Part shown: positions 17,313 to 26,247 of the stretch, one piece after another | Layout: each line of letters begins with the position of its first letter | Numbering within the stretch: position 1 is the stretch's first letter | Origin: Photobacterium lipolyticum | GTDB taxonomy: Bacteria; Pseudomonadota; Gammaproteobacteria; Enterobacterales; Vibrionaceae | Assembly (NCBI RefSeq): GCF_003026475.1 | Contig: NZ_PYMC01000009.1 | Location: 1-64,000, forward strand | Direction: 5' to 3' | DNA: 64,000 nucleotides | Translations under genes and position numbers: made by a program | Notes under the pieces: generated by a model | What the model was told of the DNA's origin: nothing | Database searches by the model: none | The model's input: only the letters and a program-made list of their open reading frames with translations

Positions 17313-17816
17313 GATGTCTCCAAAATTTTTCAATAAAATAATTCGCAATAATGCGGTTTTAGCCAGAACAAGAATTATTTACGTGAACGAAACTTATGAG
17401 TGGAAATCTTCATAACAACATACTCGGTAAAGCGGTGCAGCGAAGGTTTTCTAAAACATAATTTTGCATATAAATAGGTCTGAATTACAGCCGACACGAA
17501 TAGTATCATGTGTCTGTGATTTGTGTATGTTTATTTCCAGTTTTTTGAGCAAAAGTGGGCTTTACCATCAGACTGCTGTTTTCCTATACAATTACTCACC
17601 ACCAACTATTGATTAAGCCAAATCGACGCCGTGTGTCTGTCTGGTTACTATCCCGCGGGTTAGCTATGTCTGAATTTCCGTGGCTTAAGAAAACATGACA
17701 AGCCCTTGAAAAAATGTTCTTAGCCATCACATTAATACACTCTATGTGAAGCACTACTGTTCGGTATTATTTACAGTGAAAATAATTTTAATCAGTTATC
17801 TATATGGGGGTCACAG
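17313..17816. other. Intergenic region, 504 bp, divergent promoters
   Basis: This gap separates the cold-shock gene (minus) and the sigma-factor gene (plus). It must hold both promoters and the presumed leader of the cold-shock mRNA. I see no additional coding frame or RNA gene. Confidence 0.4.
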
Positions 17817-18344
17817 ATGAAATGTCTGATGCAAGCCTGGCAGCATAATGAAAGCGACATTAAAGCCTGGCTGATATGCAAAACCCACGATGTTGAGCAA
17901 GCAGAAGATCTGATGCAAGAAACCTTCCTTAAAGCTATGAAGCATCAGGAAAGATTCTGCTCCTTAGACAATGCTCGATCCTGGTTATTTAAAATGGTCC
18001 GCAACACACTGATAGACCATATAAGAACTCAGCACCCGGTTGATAAACTCACCGCTGATTTAGGTATTACCGCACAAGAAAAAGCCCCAATCATGGGTCT
18101 TTTATCATGTTTACCTCGGGTACTCTCAGAGCTAGATGATGAAGACAGAGATGTGATTGAATGCTGTGATTTAAACGGAATGACTCAGGCTGATTATGCT
18201 CAGTTAAAAGACATCTCTACAGCAGGTGCAAAATCTCGTATTCAGCGAGCACGACAAAAACTGAAACAACATCTGACCTGTGCCTGCCAGGTAAAATTCG
18301 CGGAGCAAAAAGTATGTAGTTATGTTCCACGCCACAAACTATGA
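17817..18344 (+). CDS. ECF-type RNA polymerase sigma factor (SigZ-like)
   Basis: A 175-residue sigma-70-family factor. Region 2 spans about 8-70 (AEDLMQETFLKAMKH, ARSWLFKMVRNTLIDHIR) and region 4 about 100-155 (LDDEDRDVIECCDLNGMTQADYA, GAKSRIQRARQKLKQHL). GGGGG lies seven bases before the ATG. A permease and a thioredoxin-like gene follow on the same strand within 80 bases, the arrangement expected of SigZ units. No anti-sigma gene is evident, so how it is controlled is unclear. Confidence 0.88.
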   Translation: MKCLMQAWQHNESDIKAWLICKTHDVEQAEDLMQETFLKAMKHQERFCSLDNARSWLFKMVRNTLIDHIRTQHPVDKLTADLGITAQEKAPIMGLLSCLPRVLSELDDEDRDVIECCDLNGMTQADYAQLKDISTAGAKSRIQRARQKLKQHLTCACQVKFAEQKVCSYVPRHKL

Positions 18345-18421
18345 AAAATACCTGAAGATAATTGCATCCTTTTCGACCTTGCTTCGTGTTAGTTACCATA
18401 ATACATAGCGAGAAAAGATCC

Positions 18422-19405
18422 ATGTTATCGATATTTACGCAGTTCGCCTCCTGGCTCAGTTACTCAGTTTTACAGCTTGAACCTGGCTCCCGACTGGCAG
18501 ATGGCGTTCATTTCTTCATTGAAGACACTTCTAAAATTTATGCGTTATTGTTCGGGCTGATCTATTTTATTGCCCTGGCTCGCGCTTCTCTCAACGTTGA
18601 ACGTGTTCGTGATTACCTGCAAGGTAAGAACCGTTTTCTGGGTTATATTCTTGGCGCAATTTTTGGTTCCGTCACCCCTTTTTGTTCGTGCAGTTCCATC
18701 CCGCTGTTTATGGGATTTGTGTCTGCTCGTATCCCATTAGGGGTAACAATGGCCTTCTTACTGACCTCTCCGCTCATCAATGAAGTCGCTATTGTCTTGT
18801 TGGGTAGCCTGCTTGGTTTCAAGTTCATGCTCGCTTACATCACTATTGGCCTGCTGCTTGGCATTGCAGGTGGGATCCTCATCGACGCCTTGAGAGCCGA
18901 ACGCTGGCTGCAGCCATTTCTTGCAAATCAATATTCCGCTGGAGCCGAGGCAGTGTCTCAAGTATCCGCTGAACACAAAACACTAACGCTGAAAGATCGC
19001 CATCAATTTGCGAAACAAGAAACCATGATGATTATTACCAGAATATGGAAATGGGTAATTATTGGTGTTGGTATTGGTGCCTTTATACATGGCTTTATCC
19101 CGCAAGCTTGGATCAGCGAAAATTTGGGAGCGGGTCAATGGTGGTCTGTACCTGTGGCATCGCTGATCGCGATTCCTATGTACACCAATGCCACTGCGAT
19201 TGTTCCCATCATGGAAACGTTATTAACCAAAGGCGTGCCGCTCGGAACCACCCTGGCATTCTGCATGAGTGCTGTTGCAGCCAGCCTGCCGGAATTCATG
19301 ATGCTGAAACAGGTTATGACTTACCGCCTTCTATTTATCATTTTCAGTTATCTCTTCCTCGCCTTCACGGTGGTGGGATGGCTGTTCAACTACGTTGTAT
19401 TTTAA
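18422..19405 (+). CDS. Permease of the YraQ/UPF0718 (DUF318) family
   Basis: A 327-residue inner-membrane protein with about eight membrane helices. The family hallmark TPFCSCSSIPLFMGF (about residues 79-93) followed by PLGVTMAFLLTSPLINE is clear, and the second half repeats the pattern (PMYTNATAIVPIME). Members are often linked to arsenic or metal/metalloid efflux, but the substrate is not known. ATG 18422 follows GAGAAAAG; a TTG 60 bases upstream is less likely. Confidence 0.88.
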   Translation: MLSIFTQFASWLSYSVLQLEPGSRLADGVHFFIEDTSKIYALLFGLIYFIALARASLNVERVRDYLQGKNRFLGYILGAIFGSVTPFCSCSSIPLFMGFVSARIPLGVTMAFLLTSPLINEVAIVLLGSLLGFKFMLAYITIGLLLGIAGGILIDALRAERWLQPFLANQYSAGAEAVSQVSAEHKTLTLKDRHQFAKQETMMIITRIWKWVIIGVGIGAFIHGFIPQAWISENLGAGQWWSVPVASLIAIPMYTNATAIVPIMETLLTKGVPLGTTLAFCMSAVAASLPEFMMLKQVMTYRLLFIIFSYLFLAFTVVGWLFNYVVF

Positions 19406-19415
19406 GGAGTCAACG

Positions 19416-19649
19416 ATGAAACACGTACTGGTCTATGGTTCTGGTTGTAAAAATTGTTCAATAACGGCTGATCTTTTCACTCAGGCCGCAGCATCGCTGG
19501 GGGTGGAGATCCAACTTGAAAAAGTAACAAATCTGGAATTGATCATGAAAGCAGGCGTAATGAGTACACCTGCAGTCGCGATTGATGGTCAGTTATGCCA
19601 CTCAGGTTCCGTACCTGACTATAACAAGGTCATAAGCTTACTTAAGTAA
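19416..19649 (+). CDS. Thioredoxin-fold redox protein (redox-active disulfide protein 2 type)
   Basis: A 77-residue small thioredoxin-fold protein with a CXXC motif in YGSGCKNCSITADLF (about residues 8-13) and a cis-Pro region VMSTPAVAID. AAGGAG is eight bases before the ATG, right after the permease stop. This protein is a usual partner of YraQ-type permeases and presumably reduces or delivers the permease substrate. Confidence 0.88.
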   Translation: MKHVLVYGSGCKNCSITADLFTQAAASLGVEIQLEKVTNLELIMKAGVMSTPAVAIDGQLCHSGSVPDYNKVISLLK

Positions 19650-19803
19650 GACAAGCACCCCGCACTGTTACTCAACATAAACAGACGGGGTGCAGCCCAT
19701 CCATAGCGCTATATTGATCATCATTTGCCAGCAATAAATACTAAACTGTAGATGGCTACGCATTACAAAATAGCCATTGCAGAAGCAATAGAGGGTCAAC
19801 ATC

Positions 19804-19965
19804 ATGTTTGAATGGACGAAAGGATTAAAAGATTTTTTTTCGTCAAAAAAAGACGAAGCAGAGACAATCATCGAACAGCAAAAAGAGGATCAAAGTACAC
19901 TTGATGAGCGCAATGAGAAACACGCTAAAGGTGCTCCTTCCGATGACGATAGTGATAACAAGTAA
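19804..19965 (+). CDS. Small highly charged protein, 53 residues, unknown
   Basis: The frame starts MFEWTKGLKDFFSSKKDEAE and continues as a strongly acidic and basic, probably helical and soluble peptide ending in DDDSDNK. A GAGGG lies about eight bases before the ATG. It follows the sigma-factor unit on the same strand after about 150 bases and ends before an inverted repeat at 19982. No family is recognised, but the ribosome site and codon use support a real gene. Confidence 0.5.
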   Translation: MFEWTKGLKDFFSSKKDEAETIIEQQKEDQSTLDERNEKHAKGAPSDDDSDNK

Positions 19966-19981
19966 CCACGCTATATTCAGT

Positions 19982-20010
19982 CGGTATTAGTCCACGTCGA
20001 ACTAATACCG
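19982..20010. repeat. Inverted repeat CGGTATTAGT/ACTAATACCG
   Basis: Perfect 10-bp arms with a nine-base loop lie 17 bases after the stop of the 53-residue gene. It could act as a terminator, although no T run follows. The arms contain the GGTAT motif shared with other repeats in this window. Confidence 0.5.
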
Positions 20011-20042
20011 GTTACGGAACTGAAGAAAAGAACAAGCTGCTG

Positions 20043-20079
20043 TTATACCAGTCGGGATAATGATCCCGATTGGTATTAA
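20043..20079. repeat. Palindrome TTATACCA...TGGTATTAA
   Basis: The arms TTATACCAGTCGGGAT and ATCCCGATTGGTATTAA form a 16-17-bp near-perfect hairpin with a very short loop. The right arm recurs at 2590-2601 (CCCGATTGGTAT), which suggests a dispersed repeat family. Confidence 0.6.
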
Positions 20080-20166
20080 CCACGATTGAACTATCAATAA
20101 CCTTACAATGATGAAATAATCAATCACAGAATTACATCATTTCCTTAACACTTGTAAGGTTGCTAT

Positions 20167-20652
20167 ATGGAAGGTGGACAGCGCGACATCATACTCAGAT
20201 TTTTAGCCGAACCCGGTGATGTTAACTTTGGCGGCAAGGTTCATGGTGGCGCAGTAATGAAATGGATCGATTTGGCGGCCTATGCCTGCTCGGCGGGTTG
20301 GAGTGCCAAGTATTGCATTACCGCCTATGCCGGGGGGATCCGTTTTGTCGCACCAATCCATGTGGGGAATCTGGTTGAAGTCAGTGCCAAGGTCATTTAT
20401 ACCGGCAGATCTTCAATGCACATTGCCATTGATGTACAGGCAAGCGATCCGAAACAGCTGGAAAGACGCTTAACCACACATTGCATTGTCATTATGGTTG
20501 CCGTTGATGAAGATGGGCAACCGACACCAATTCCTGAATGGATTCCGCAAACAGATGAAGATAAAAAATTGCGAAATTCCGCGATTAAATTAATGAATAT
20601 GCGCAAAGAAATTGGTGAAGAAATGGAGGCTCATGTCCAGTACTTAAAATGA
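20167..20652 (+). CDS. Acyl-CoA thioesterase, hotdog fold (YciA-like)
   Basis: A 161-residue cytoplasmic enzyme that hydrolyses acyl-CoA. The hotdog-fold hallmarks are GDVNFGGKVHGGAVMKWID (about residues 18-36), with the catalytic Asp, and a second strand AGGIRFVAPIHVGNLVEV. Length suits a single-domain YciA/acyl-CoA hydrolase. It is monocistronic, with its own terminator 29 bases downstream. Chain-length preference cannot be told. Confidence 0.9.
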   Translation: MEGGQRDIILRFLAEPGDVNFGGKVHGGAVMKWIDLAAYACSAGWSAKYCITAYAGGIRFVAPIHVGNLVEVSAKVIYTGRSSMHIAIDVQASDPKQLERRLTTHCIVIMVAVDEDGQPTPIPEWIPQTDEDKKLRNSAIKLMNMRKEIGEEMEAHVQYLK

Positions 20653-20680
20653 TGATCGCCATACTTTGCTTCTAAATCTG

Positions 20681-20707
20681 AAGACTGTCGCTCAGGCAGT
20701 CTTTATC
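20681..20707 (+). terminator. Terminator of the thioesterase gene
   Basis: AAGACTG and CAGTCTT form a 7-bp stem with a nine-base loop, followed by TAT. It is a modest but well-placed terminator. Confidence 0.6.
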
Positions 20708-20895
20708 AGACCGATTTAAAGTCGACGCCCGCCATTTAGTGCATTTACTCTCATTTCATACCGCAACCTTCAAAATATTTTTCACCTTAACGTGAGCCAG
20801 GTCACTAGCATCAACGTATTTAATTTCCATTTGCATTCATAATACGAACAACTTAATAGGTCGCGCTACTTACACCAACTGTCAGGATACTAATA

Positions 20896-22299
20896 ATGAA
20901 AGAAGTTGCATTCCGTTGGATCGATAAATATCTTGTAGATGTAAAAATGCAGGAAAACTTTTTAATCCTCTTTTTTGCCCCGCTTTTGGCCATCATAGTT
21001 GTGAGTATGACATTGATGGATGCCTCACAGAGCCAGCAAAGTCGGTTGCTACAACAAGAGATGGACACCGTTGCCACTCTGATTGCACAATCCGATCTTA
21101 ACCAAGGCGATGTCAGCCGTATTCTGACAAACAGTAATATTCAGATTGGTACCAACGGGGTTGAAACCACCCAGGTTACAAACGCTGGCTACAGCCTGAC
21201 AACGAAAGCGCAACCTAGCCTGCTTTCTGAACTAACGATTACCCATACCGCTATTATTGCTGCCGCCTGTCTGTTTATTATTCTGTGTTTGCACTACATC
21301 ATGACGTTTATGGGCGGCGCTCTGTTTAACATTTACGAGGCCGTTAAGCGTCTCGCTGATGGTGATCTTGCAGCACGCATCAACTATGCCCCTGCCCGTA
21401 ATGAATTTAATCTGATCGCACAAACTGTCGATCGCGTTTCCGAACGTGAGCATCAGTTAGTCAAAGCGACTCAGGAAGCTATCGCGTTAATTCAGCAAAT
21501 CAGCTCTGAGCTTCGCCAGCGCAGCAGTGAAAACGAAGGCTTAACCAACCAGCAGCAAGAACGCATTGATTCTCTGGCCAGTGCCACAGAACAGATGGCA
21601 GGTTCTGTTCGTGAAGTTGCCAGCCATGCACAGGACACGTCAACCCAGACCAGCGAAGCAACACAAGTAACGGCGCAGGGCCTGGCACAAGTCACCCAAA
21701 CCCTCACGGCCATTAACCAACTGGGTACTGAGATCAATTCAGCCGCGGAAGCCGTGGCCGAACTAGATAGCAACGCTGCTCAGATTGATGACGTAGTCAC
21801 CACCATTAATGCTATTTCAGAACAAACCAACCTACTGGCACTCAACGCGGCAATCGAAGCGGCACGCGCTGGCGAACAAGGCCGTGGTTTTGCGGTTGTT
21901 GCCGATGAGGTTCGCACTCTGGCTGGCCGTACACAGAATGCCACGGTTGAAATCCAGAAAATGATTGAAGCGCTGCAAAACAACAGTCAGAGTCTGATGA
22001 AAGTGATGCACCAGACGGTGAGTAATGCTGAATCCAGTGAACAGATGATGACCTCCGTCAGCCAGGATATTGGTCTGATTTCAGAAAAGAACCAGTATAT
22101 TGCTGATCGCAGTATCGAGATCGCCGCCGCGGCAGAAGAACAAGGCGCGGTTGCCGACAATATTGCTTCAGACGTTGAGCAGGTACGCATGCAATCACGT
22201 AAAGTTGCTGATATGGTGACCCAGTCTGCCAGTGAGATCCAGCGCCTCAACCAGCAAGCCGATGTACTGGAAAGCTTAATGAAGGATCTGATAGTCTAA
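20896..22299 (+). CDS. Methyl-accepting chemotaxis protein (HlyB-like context)
   Basis: A 467-residue chemoreceptor. Membrane helix 1 is about 21-42, a short periplasmic loop of roughly 70 residues follows, helix 2 is about 112-135, then a HAMP domain. The signalling domain carries the conserved tip [18 protein letters not shown] and [14 protein letters not shown]. The small periplasmic part suggests it does not bind a classic ligand directly. In V. cholerae, hlyB beside hlyA and lec is also an MCP, so this is probably the HlyB counterpart, here linked to the same two toxin genes. The role of HlyB in secretion is uncertain. Confidence 0.92.
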   Translation: MKEVAFRWIDKYLVDVKMQENFLILFFAPLLAIIVVSMTLMDASQSQQSRLLQQEMDTVATLIAQSDLNQGDVSRILTNSNIQIGTNGVETTQVTNAGYSLTTKAQPSLLSELTITHTAIIAAACLFIILCLHYIMTFMGGALFNIYEAVKRLADGDLAARINYAPARNEFNLIAQTVDRVSEREHQLVKATQEAIALIQQISSELRQRSSENEGLTNQQQERIDSLASATEQMAGSVREVASHAQDTSTQTSEATQVTAQGLAQVTQTLTAINQLGTEINSAAEAVAELDSNAAQIDDVVTTINAISEQTNLLALNAAIEAARAGEQGRGFAVVADEVRTLAGRTQNATVEIQKMIEALQNNSQSLMKVMHQTVSNAESSEQMMTSVSQDIGLISEKNQYIADRSIEIAAAAEEQGAVADNIASDVEQVRMQSRKVADMVTQSASEIQRLNQQADVLESLMKDLIV

Positions 22300-22433
22300 C
22301 TTCTCAGCACCGCACACCTCTTCTTGGTAAAGCACTTATTGGGGCAGCATCTTGTCCCAATAAGCCTCGCTCTCTGTTCCAATTCCAGCTTCCTGCACAA
22401 ATAAATAGGAATAATAGAAAAAGTACAGAAAAG

Positions 22434-22462
22434 ATAGGCCAAGCATGGAGTGCTTAGCCTAT
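22434..22462 (-). terminator. Terminator of the thermolabile haemolysin gene
   Basis: On the minus strand ATAGGCTAAGCA and TGCTTGGCCTAT form a 12-bp stem with one mismatch, followed by CTTTTCTG and a T-rich stretch, about 30 bases after the stop. A further hairpin (CTTATTGGG/CCCAATAAG, 22335-22364) nearer the chemoreceptor gene may end that transcript. Confidence 0.75.
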
Positions 22463-22492
22463 GTTATGTCAGCTTAGTAGACTCAAATTTAC

Positions 22493-23740
22493 TTAAAACA
22501 CAAATTTGTTGAAGGCGGACTCAAGGATACGATCTGCAATGTATTTGTGAGTTGCGGTAGTCGGATGAGTCACGCCCCAAAATACGTGTGAATCAGAGCC
22601 ATAGTACGCACATTCGTTTGTTAGGCTGTGGCTATATAGATAATCCAAGGCTGAGCTACGGTTGATGTCTAAGCAAGGCTCTGACGCGTTTTGAAAACCG
22701 TGTTGCTGCGGATTGCTTGTAATTTGTTTGAACAATGAATACGCATCATACAGTTGCACGTTGATGCCTTTGCTTTGATAGTACTCGGCTTGTTCGCGGA
22801 TGTATTGATTAAACTCTTCAATCTTCTGTCTGACCACCAACACTTCTTCTTGTGTAGAATACTTGAACTGAGGCGCTTTGGTTGCATCAGGTAGAGTCAG
22901 CAATAAGATGTTTTTCGCCCCCGCATCAGTTAGCCGGATCATCGCGGCGCTGTAGTCGGCTTTTACCTCCGGCACTTCACGATCATAATTCATGAAGTCG
23001 TTCAATCCGAATTCAAGCGTAAACAAGGTATTTTCTGGGCGATAGTTTTTGGCCATCTTCATATAGGTCAGATAAGAGGTTACCTGATCGTAGACACCTG
23101 TCAGTGCGACATACTGGTTTGTACCCGCAGCTCCACCCACAGCCCAGTTGTAAAGCGGGATGTTCTTACTTTTAGCTAGGTATTCCGTCCAGACAAAACC
23201 GTTAGAAAAGTGGCCTAAGAACCAAGAGTTACTGTTCGGGAAAACCCATTGAGAACCGTTAAACATGTTACCGGTATCCGACAGGCTGTCACCAAACACG
23301 ACCATTTTATTGATCGCAGATGGTTGAAATACATTGTCGTTCGTCCAGATTGAGTGGTTGTATGAGAAACGATTATCAGACGCAAAGTAAGTTATATCTG
23401 CGGTTTCGTGTGTTACATCCAAGGTTTTATCACAGCGTTCTTTGATATTTTCCTGAGGCTCACTGGTATAAAACATGTTTTTGAATGATACGGAAGAATA
23501 CCAATAGCCCGGAATACTGTAATAGCTGCCATCTTCATTCAATGCCCATTCCCATTCCGTCGCCGAATCATCGTGGGTGGCGGCTGGGCGGTACCAGCAC
23601 CTGACATAGGTGTACGTTTCTGAAGACTGAACACTACTGACTTCGGCAGCAGTAATTGCCTCTGGCGTTAGTGGTGCGCTATCTGATGCTTGAGAAGCCA
23701 ATGGAAGCAGCAGCGAGAGCAGTAAAATGGATTTTTTCAT
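22493..23740 (-). CDS. tlh: Thermolabile haemolysin / lecithin-dependent phospholipase (SGNH family)
   Basis: A 415-residue secreted lipase; Vibrio TLH/Lec proteins are about 418. It has a signal peptide (MKKSILLLSLLLPLASQAS), an N-terminal domain of about 130 residues, then the GDSL esterase domain. Block I is VVFGDSLSDTGN with the catalytic Ser (about 153), GLNDF is block III and DSHVFWGVTHPT holds the Asp/His block near the C-terminus. It cleaves phosphatidylcholine and releases lysolecithin or fatty acids that lyse cells. AGTAGG precedes the ATG. It diverges from the pore-forming toxin gene, as expected of the lec-hlyA pairing. Confidence 0.94.
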   Translation of the reverse strand: MKKSILLLSLLLPLASQASDSAPLTPEAITAAEVSSVQSSETYTYVRCWYRPAATHDDSATEWEWALNEDGSYYSIPGYWYSSVSFKNMFYTSEPQENIKERCDKTLDVTHETADITYFASDNRFSYNHSIWTNDNVFQPSAINKMVVFGDSLSDTGNMFNGSQWVFPNSNSWFLGHFSNGFVWTEYLAKSKNIPLYNWAVGGAAGTNQYVALTGVYDQVTSYLTYMKMAKNYRPENTLFTLEFGLNDFMNYDREVPEVKADYSAAMIRLTDAGAKNILLLTLPDATKAPQFKYSTQEEVLVVRQKIEEFNQYIREQAEYYQSKGINVQLYDAYSLFKQITSNPQQHGFQNASEPCLDINRSSALDYLYSHSLTNECAYYGSDSHVFWGVTHPTTATHKYIADRILESAFNKFVF

Positions 23741-23776
23741 TATTACCTACTTATTGTTTGTTATTGAGTATTTAGT

Positions 23777-23950
23777 CTAAATTAGAACACTACAACAATT
23801 TCCATTCACCTCATCCATCCAATTTCCTGAACAATTCTCACAATAAATGTACTGAATTTTAGGCGCAGTTAGGCTGCTAGCGGGTAAAACGGCATTTACC
23901 GGAAGCATAAAAGAGGTTGATAGTATGACAATGTGCGCAATTTTACCCAT
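23777..23950 (-). CDS. Possible small secreted cysteine-containing protein
   Basis: A 57-residue frame with a plausible signal peptide (MGKIAHIVILSTSFMLPVNA) and a short tail with CXXC and CC (CENCSGNW, GNCCS). It lies between the haemolysin gene and the pore-forming toxin gene on the haemolysin strand, 36 bases before it. The ribosome site (AGAAAG) is weak and an upstream ATG at 23995 would lengthen it by 15 residues. I recognise no family. It occupies what would otherwise be the divergent promoter region, so it could be a chance frame. Confidence 0.35.
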   Translation of the reverse strand: MGKIAHIVILSTSFMLPVNAVLPASSLTAPKIQYIYCENCSGNWMDEVNGNCCSVLI

Positions 23951-24057
23951 CACAGCATGGCTTTCTGGGCATTTTATTGAGAGATCACTTAACATGCTCG
24001 ATCAGATATCGACCTACTTGGTTGATTGGCGGCCAGCTTCTAACAAAAGGAGATAGC

Positions 24058-25857
24058 ATGAGCAAAATAGTAAATTCTGTTATTGGCATGAGCTTAGTGA
24101 TGGCATCAAGCTCAATCTGTTATGCGTCAAATGTTGCCCAAACAGATCCCATCTCTGACTTGATTCAGACAACTACACCTTACTTCCAGGAAGAATGTCA
24201 TTTATACGGCTCTGAAGAAATTATTTCACCCAACTGCAATTATTACATCTTAAATTTCAGTGGTATAAATTCCGAGGAGCGGAGATCTTTTACATCCAGT
24301 CTTTTGGGCCTAGGGGTGGATAGTGAGTATGTATTAGTTACCAAACCAAACGAGATCAAAAAACGAGAAATCTACCTTCTTGATACACTTGATCTTGAAT
24401 ATATTGCTTCAAATCTTGTAACCGATTTAAGTAAATCAAGTAGAATCCGTCGCTCCGTCTCTCAAGACAACGGTAATGTGATGGAGTTCATCATACATAG
24501 ACGCTTCAATGTCGAAAGACAGGGTAAGGGCAATGTAACGTTAAAATATAAAGTCAGGTATTACAGCAAATCACCTTTCTACGCCAGATCCGGCGATAAA
24601 GATAAATTCGTGGAAATTGTGCTCGCCGAGGGTTCAGGTGTTGATATGGGGATGTCAGACAACTGGTCCGATATTTATCGCCGTTGGTATCATAATAGTC
24701 ACACAAGCTACGTATACAATGAGTACCTTGATGAAATAGACGTAGGCATTAAGGTAAATGATAAGACTAAACTGTCATCCGGACAGATCTATCTAAATGA
24801 TCTGTATCCGAGAATGCAAGATCAAGTTGAATCGAAAATAGAAAAGGAAACGAGTACAAGTATAAAAGTAGGGCTGGGTTTTTCACCTAAGATTCCGATC
24901 AAGGACATTGAGTACAAGTTTACCGACAAATATAGCATTACCAATAAAAAGGAATTTGGCCTGGTCGCTAAAACAAACAAGGACGGCTACAACATCAAAT
25001 ACGTGAACAATAAGTATGGTTCATCGGTCGATCCAGAGCACGGTTTCTGCAATTTGGGCACCGCCGATGGCTGGTGCTGGGATTATGATGAGCGCCGGGG
25101 CAATCCTTGGGATTTTGATAAGTTGAGAGCAAATAATCCGCTGGCGGTTAGTGGTCTGCGGCCGGATTTTGTAGCCAAAATTGCGGCAAAAGAAGGAACG
25201 ACTGGCTCATCAGAAATTGTGGTTAAGACAACGGTGAATAGCCTTGCCTTGTTTGGTCATAATAACTGGGTAATTGGTCGCCGCTATGCTTCAGGTAGCC
25301 AGCTATGGACTGACAACACAAGTGCTGATCCGGATTGGAAAACATACCGGGATTTTGAGAAGCTGGTTTATTCAGATCAGTTTGCAGTGACGGTTGATTG
25401 GAATAGCCCGTGGTTTTTAGGCGCCGACGCAGTAACAATCAAATCCACTTTATTGAGCCAAGAATCGCCACAATGCCTGGCAGTCGTGGATGGTTCTGCA
25501 TTACAGTTTACAGACTGTGTAGAAGGAGCCAAGTCACAATCGTTCATCTATGATCAGGAAAAAAGATATAGAAGTGTGGCGAATATTAACCAGTGCTTAG
25601 ACACAGCCGAAGGCAAATTAACATTAAGCACTGACTGCTCCGATGATTTTGCCAGAAATACTCAAATTTGGTACTGGCAAGAGCCGAACGGTTTTGCAAA
25701 TGATGTTCTTTACACAGTGAATAATGACAGGACTATCAATGCTATTGACGCATCGGCTGAGATCCCTGGCATTGTTACACTTGATGATACTGATGAAATG
25801 CCTGAAAACGTACTGTATACGAGTCGCTTTACGGATTTTAGTACCATAAGACCATAA
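24058..25857 (+). CDS. hlyA: Pore-forming cytolysin of the V. cholerae HlyA/leukocidin family
   Basis: A 599-residue secreted beta-barrel toxin. The signal peptide ends near residue 23 (ICYA-S). A pro-region of about 105 residues ends at RIRR (129-132), a likely protease activation site. The leukocidin-type cytolysin domain spans about 145-470, ending in TVDWNSPWFLG; V. cholerae cytolysin has TVDWEHPVF there. A beta-trefoil lectin-like domain follows (about 475-590) with SQSFIYDQEKRYRSV aligning to the same part of HlyA. The C-terminal beta-prism lectin of HlyA (741 residues) is missing; Photobacterium damselae haemolysins are, to my memory, of this shorter form. AGGAG precedes ATG 24058. Confidence 0.92.
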   Translation: MSKIVNSVIGMSLVMASSSICYASNVAQTDPISDLIQTTTPYFQEECHLYGSEEIISPNCNYYILNFSGINSEERRSFTSSLLGLGVDSEYVLVTKPNEIKKREIYLLDTLDLEYIASNLVTDLSKSSRIRRSVSQDNGNVMEFIIHRRFNVERQGKGNVTLKYKVRYYSKSPFYARSGDKDKFVEIVLAEGSGVDMGMSDNWSDIYRRWYHNSHTSYVYNEYLDEIDVGIKVNDKTKLSSGQIYLNDLYPRMQDQVESKIEKETSTSIKVGLGFSPKIPIKDIEYKFTDKYSITNKKEFGLVAKTNKDGYNIKYVNNKYGSSVDPEHGFCNLGTADGWCWDYDERRGNPWDFDKLRANNPLAVSGLRPDFVAKIAAKEGTTGSSEIVVKTTVNSLALFGHNNWVIGRRYASGSQLWTDNTSADPDWKTYRDFEKLVYSDQFAVTVDWNSPWFLGADAVTIKSTLLSQESPQCLAVVDGSALQFTDCVEGAKSQSFIYDQEKRYRSVANINQCLDTAEGKLTLSTDCSDDFARNTQIWYWQEPNGFANDVLYTVNNDRTINAIDASAEIPGIVTLDDTDEMPENVLYTSRFTDFSTIRP

Positions 25858-25873
25858 GCTCTGATCTCTTCAC

Positions 25874-25903
25874 CGCCCCGGGTTGATAGCCCGGGGCGTT
25901 TTT
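25874..25903 (+). terminator. Terminator of the pore-forming toxin gene
   Basis: A perfect 9-bp GC stem (CGCCCCGGG/CCCGGGGCG) with a seven-base loop, followed by five T, 16 bases after the stop. Confidence 0.93.
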
Positions 25904-26247
25904 CTGTCAACATCAAACCACTATCTCCTCTTCAAGGAGTCGTACGTCATGTTTGTAACATAATAGCCCGGAAGACTCGTTCAAGGCTGGATGCGAAACA
26001 AATTAACACAATAGCAAAATATTCGTGTCAACATGCTCTCGGTAAACAGCGACCAAAACATCCGCCTCCTCTAACTAAGATTAGTGATATCAACAATATC
26101 CTTCTTCAAATCACAGCGTTATAACATAAAAAACAGCAAGATAGCTTTTCTTGCATCTCTAATGGATCAAGAAAAACAGTGTGATACTGCAAAACGGCCA
26201 GACGTCAAATGGACTATGGCTACACACTTTATTTTGTGAGGTTTAAT
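25904..26247. other. Intergenic region upstream of cqsA, 344 bp
   Basis: This AT-rich stretch should hold the cqsA promoter. A weak CRP-like TGTGATACTGCAAAAC (about 26180-26195) is present but poorly matched. No small RNA or further gene is recognised. Confidence 0.35.

Noticed and set aside
26180-26195. CRP site upstream of cqsA
   Set aside because: Only one half-site is well matched, so I did not list it as a regulatory feature.
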